Shown: positions 51,105-54,100 of the stretch, in pieces
How positions within the stretch are numbered: position 1 is the stretch's first letter
Layout: the number at the start of each line of letters is the position of its first letter
NCBI GenBank assembly: GCA_032622095.1
Contig: CP136066.1
Span: 117,637,319-117,701,318 of the forward strand
Source: Siphonodentalium dalli
Lineage: Eukaryota > Mollusca > Scaphopoda > Gadilida > Siphonodentaliidae
Direction: 5' to 3'
Length of the DNA: 64,000 bases
Made by a program: the position numbers and the translations under genes
Notes under the pieces: generated by a model
Databases searched by the model: none
Told to the model about the DNA's origin: nothing
Seen by the model: only the letters and a program-made list of their open reading frames with translations

Positions 51105-54100
51105 GGAAGTCTCAAAATATATTGTAGATACGAGTTCGACGACAAGTAATATGTTAAAGTGACTCACAAGTAAATATCGAATGACGATACATATATTTGT
51201 AAACAAGCATTGCAAATAATGTTATATTGGGACGAAAAGTCGCAAGACTTGTTCCGTATGATGATGATGATGATGATGATGATGATATGATTGATAGAAC
51301 AAACCACACATTATGATGATCGTGTCGTTATTTGTTTATAATACGTATCAATTGACATATACGCACCCGCTCCCTCATTAAAATCAACATATTTCGACCA
51401 TATTAGGGGACCTCCGCGAATTCGGGGACCTCCGCAAATAGACCTCCGCAAATAGGGAGCTACTGCGAATTGTCACAACCGGAAAAACCCATTATCTATA
51501 AATAAAACGCCCAACGAACCATAGCTATCTAGAATATCTAGGACAGTATACACCCGAGGGCGTCAATGAATAACTACATCCATAGGGTAATCGGGATACA
51601 ATTTATGTTCTGACCAATTAGTAGCTTGTATCTATTCGGGACCAAGGCCCCTTTACGTGAATTCTTCGATACCGTAACTTATACCATTTCCTCGGGAATT
51701 GTGAGCTCAAAACCTTTCATGTGAGTACCTTTGAATTATCGACTACTGTATATATGCCATTTATTTCACTTTATCGCTTAATACATGAATATTAAGATAA
51801 TTGTAATCAGCGTTGAGCAAACTACGTCAAGGGAGGGTGACTTCGAGAACAACTGCAGTTTTGTTTATAGCGATAACGAAAATACTTCTGCGAATGTCAA
51901 TTTCCGCGGCATCTCGAACGATGATAACTGCTTACAGTATTCAATACAAACACTATCTAATCTTTGTAAGATCATATACGTCTACGGTTTTAATGGTCTT
52001 TGAATAGTATAACCTGTTATGCAACAGACAAATGTTACATTACAAGTAAATGTCAAGAACAAGAGATAGCTTTAAAAAAAAAAAAATATATATATATAGT
52101 GAATAATGATGAATGTGATGTGGCAGGACGGAACCAAAAGGAACATGACTTTAATGTTAAACGAATATGACAATTGGAACTTATTCCCTATTCCTTATTC
52201 CTTATTCTCAAAAATGTCACTTTCGGCCGATTTGACAATACGGGTGGGTGGCCCGCGCCCAAATACCCCATAGAAACACCCCGACCACCCACCCATCACC
52301 CCGGGGGTACCACCCCGGCGGTACCACCCCGAGGGTGTAACGAGAGGCCGATCACGATCGGCAGATGTTTAACCCATACCCGGGCGATAGCGATTAGCTA
52401 TAACTGATAATTTATCAAAGATATGAACACAGGTATCCATATATCAGCACCATCTTGAATTCAATAGCTCAAATAATTTGTCTTTAGAAGGGGTTAAAGT
52501 ATTTGTGGTTGTGAAGGGGGGGTGTTTTAAATCTAATAACTCTATCCTTATTAATCCAAGGACCTCTCTATGTGAGATCCAATGGTTTAGTTATTTCTGA
52601 GGATATGTTTATAAGTTGAAGTTAGCTCATTGGAAACAAAACTATTAAATATCTATCTCTGCCACTTTTGACCTACCAGCTATTCAAATCTCATTCACTT
52701 CTAAAGAGAAATTATAATTAGTTGACAAGCCAGACTGCTTAGAACAACATGTGGGATTCCATCTCATATTTAATTTGAACTTTAATGACCCCCCCCCCCC
52801 CATTCTTCCAAGTTGTTATTTGTTTATCAATCATGTCAAAATGCATGTAGTTTATACAATACAAAAGTGTTATATATATATATAATGTTATACAGCCATG
52901 TTATACAGTCATTATATGGTGTGGATGCTGGCCCCAATGATCCCTAAATCGAAAAGATTACCATAGTTAATATAAAGGAAAGTAAGTAGCACTCAATCAA
53001 ATGGTTTCAAGACATAACAATATTTTACAAGTAGCTTGCAGACTAGAACACATAACCTTCACTGTTAATCTTGTAAGCACTCTGTGGTCCCCAAAATTCA
53101 GTCAATCATGACAATATGAACAGATGGGAAAATAAGATTCCTGGCAATATTATCTGCCATATTGATTTTCAAAATAATGCATCACCTATAATCTGTAAGC
53201 ATATTCAATTGGTGTCTTATTGAATGTTCATTAACTAATGAACCTGATTCAACAAGAGGGTTCATTTAATATGTTTCTGCATAATACAAACAATAATGTA
53301 GATGTATCTGCTTGTAACCTATTGCATATAAAAATTATATTGGCTGTGTGTCATCATAAACCTACATATCAGATATGAAAACAATCGGACAAAAAATACT
53401 TTGGTAACAGCATCGGAAAGCTCATGCCTATGTGCGGATGCAAAGTGTTAATAATTTCTAAACCGATCAACCGATCGATACCAAAAACTATACAGGTGAG
53501 GAGTGTGTCATCATAAACATGCACATATAATTTGAACACGATTCGATAAAAAATATTCGAGTAAATGAATCGGATAGCAAGTGTCTACGGACAGACGGAC
53601 GGACAGACGGATGAACAGACGCCCAGACGGACGGACGGACGGACGAAGAGTGATGACTATAGCTCCACCGGAGACTTCGTCTCAGGTGAGCTAAAAATCG
53701 GTCAAACGATCAACTAAACATCTGGAGCTCAGTGATTTCTTGTCGGCTAATAATTTATTTACTCATACAAATCAACACATCGTCAGTAAACAATTTTTAT
53801 AGAGGTGAAATCTGTCGATAATTCTAATTTTGTTTTCATTATTTTTTTTACGATTCACGCAGCTCCTCATTTTAATATTCATTACGACTTGACCTCGATT
53901 CTAATACTGAGCTGTGATTGTCTGTTTCTACTATGGCAGTCATGGAAAGGTCAGGTCGTAATGAATATTAAAATGAGGAGCTGCGTGAACGTACACAAAA
54001 AATGAAAAAAAGTTGGAATTATCGACAGATTTCTCCTCTACAGAAATTGTTTACTGACGATGTGTTGATTTGTAAATAAATTATTAGCCGACAAGAAATC

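Noticed and set aside
50939-51149. Frames rich in alternating Tyr-Ile
   Set aside because: Translation of the (TA)n microsatellite.
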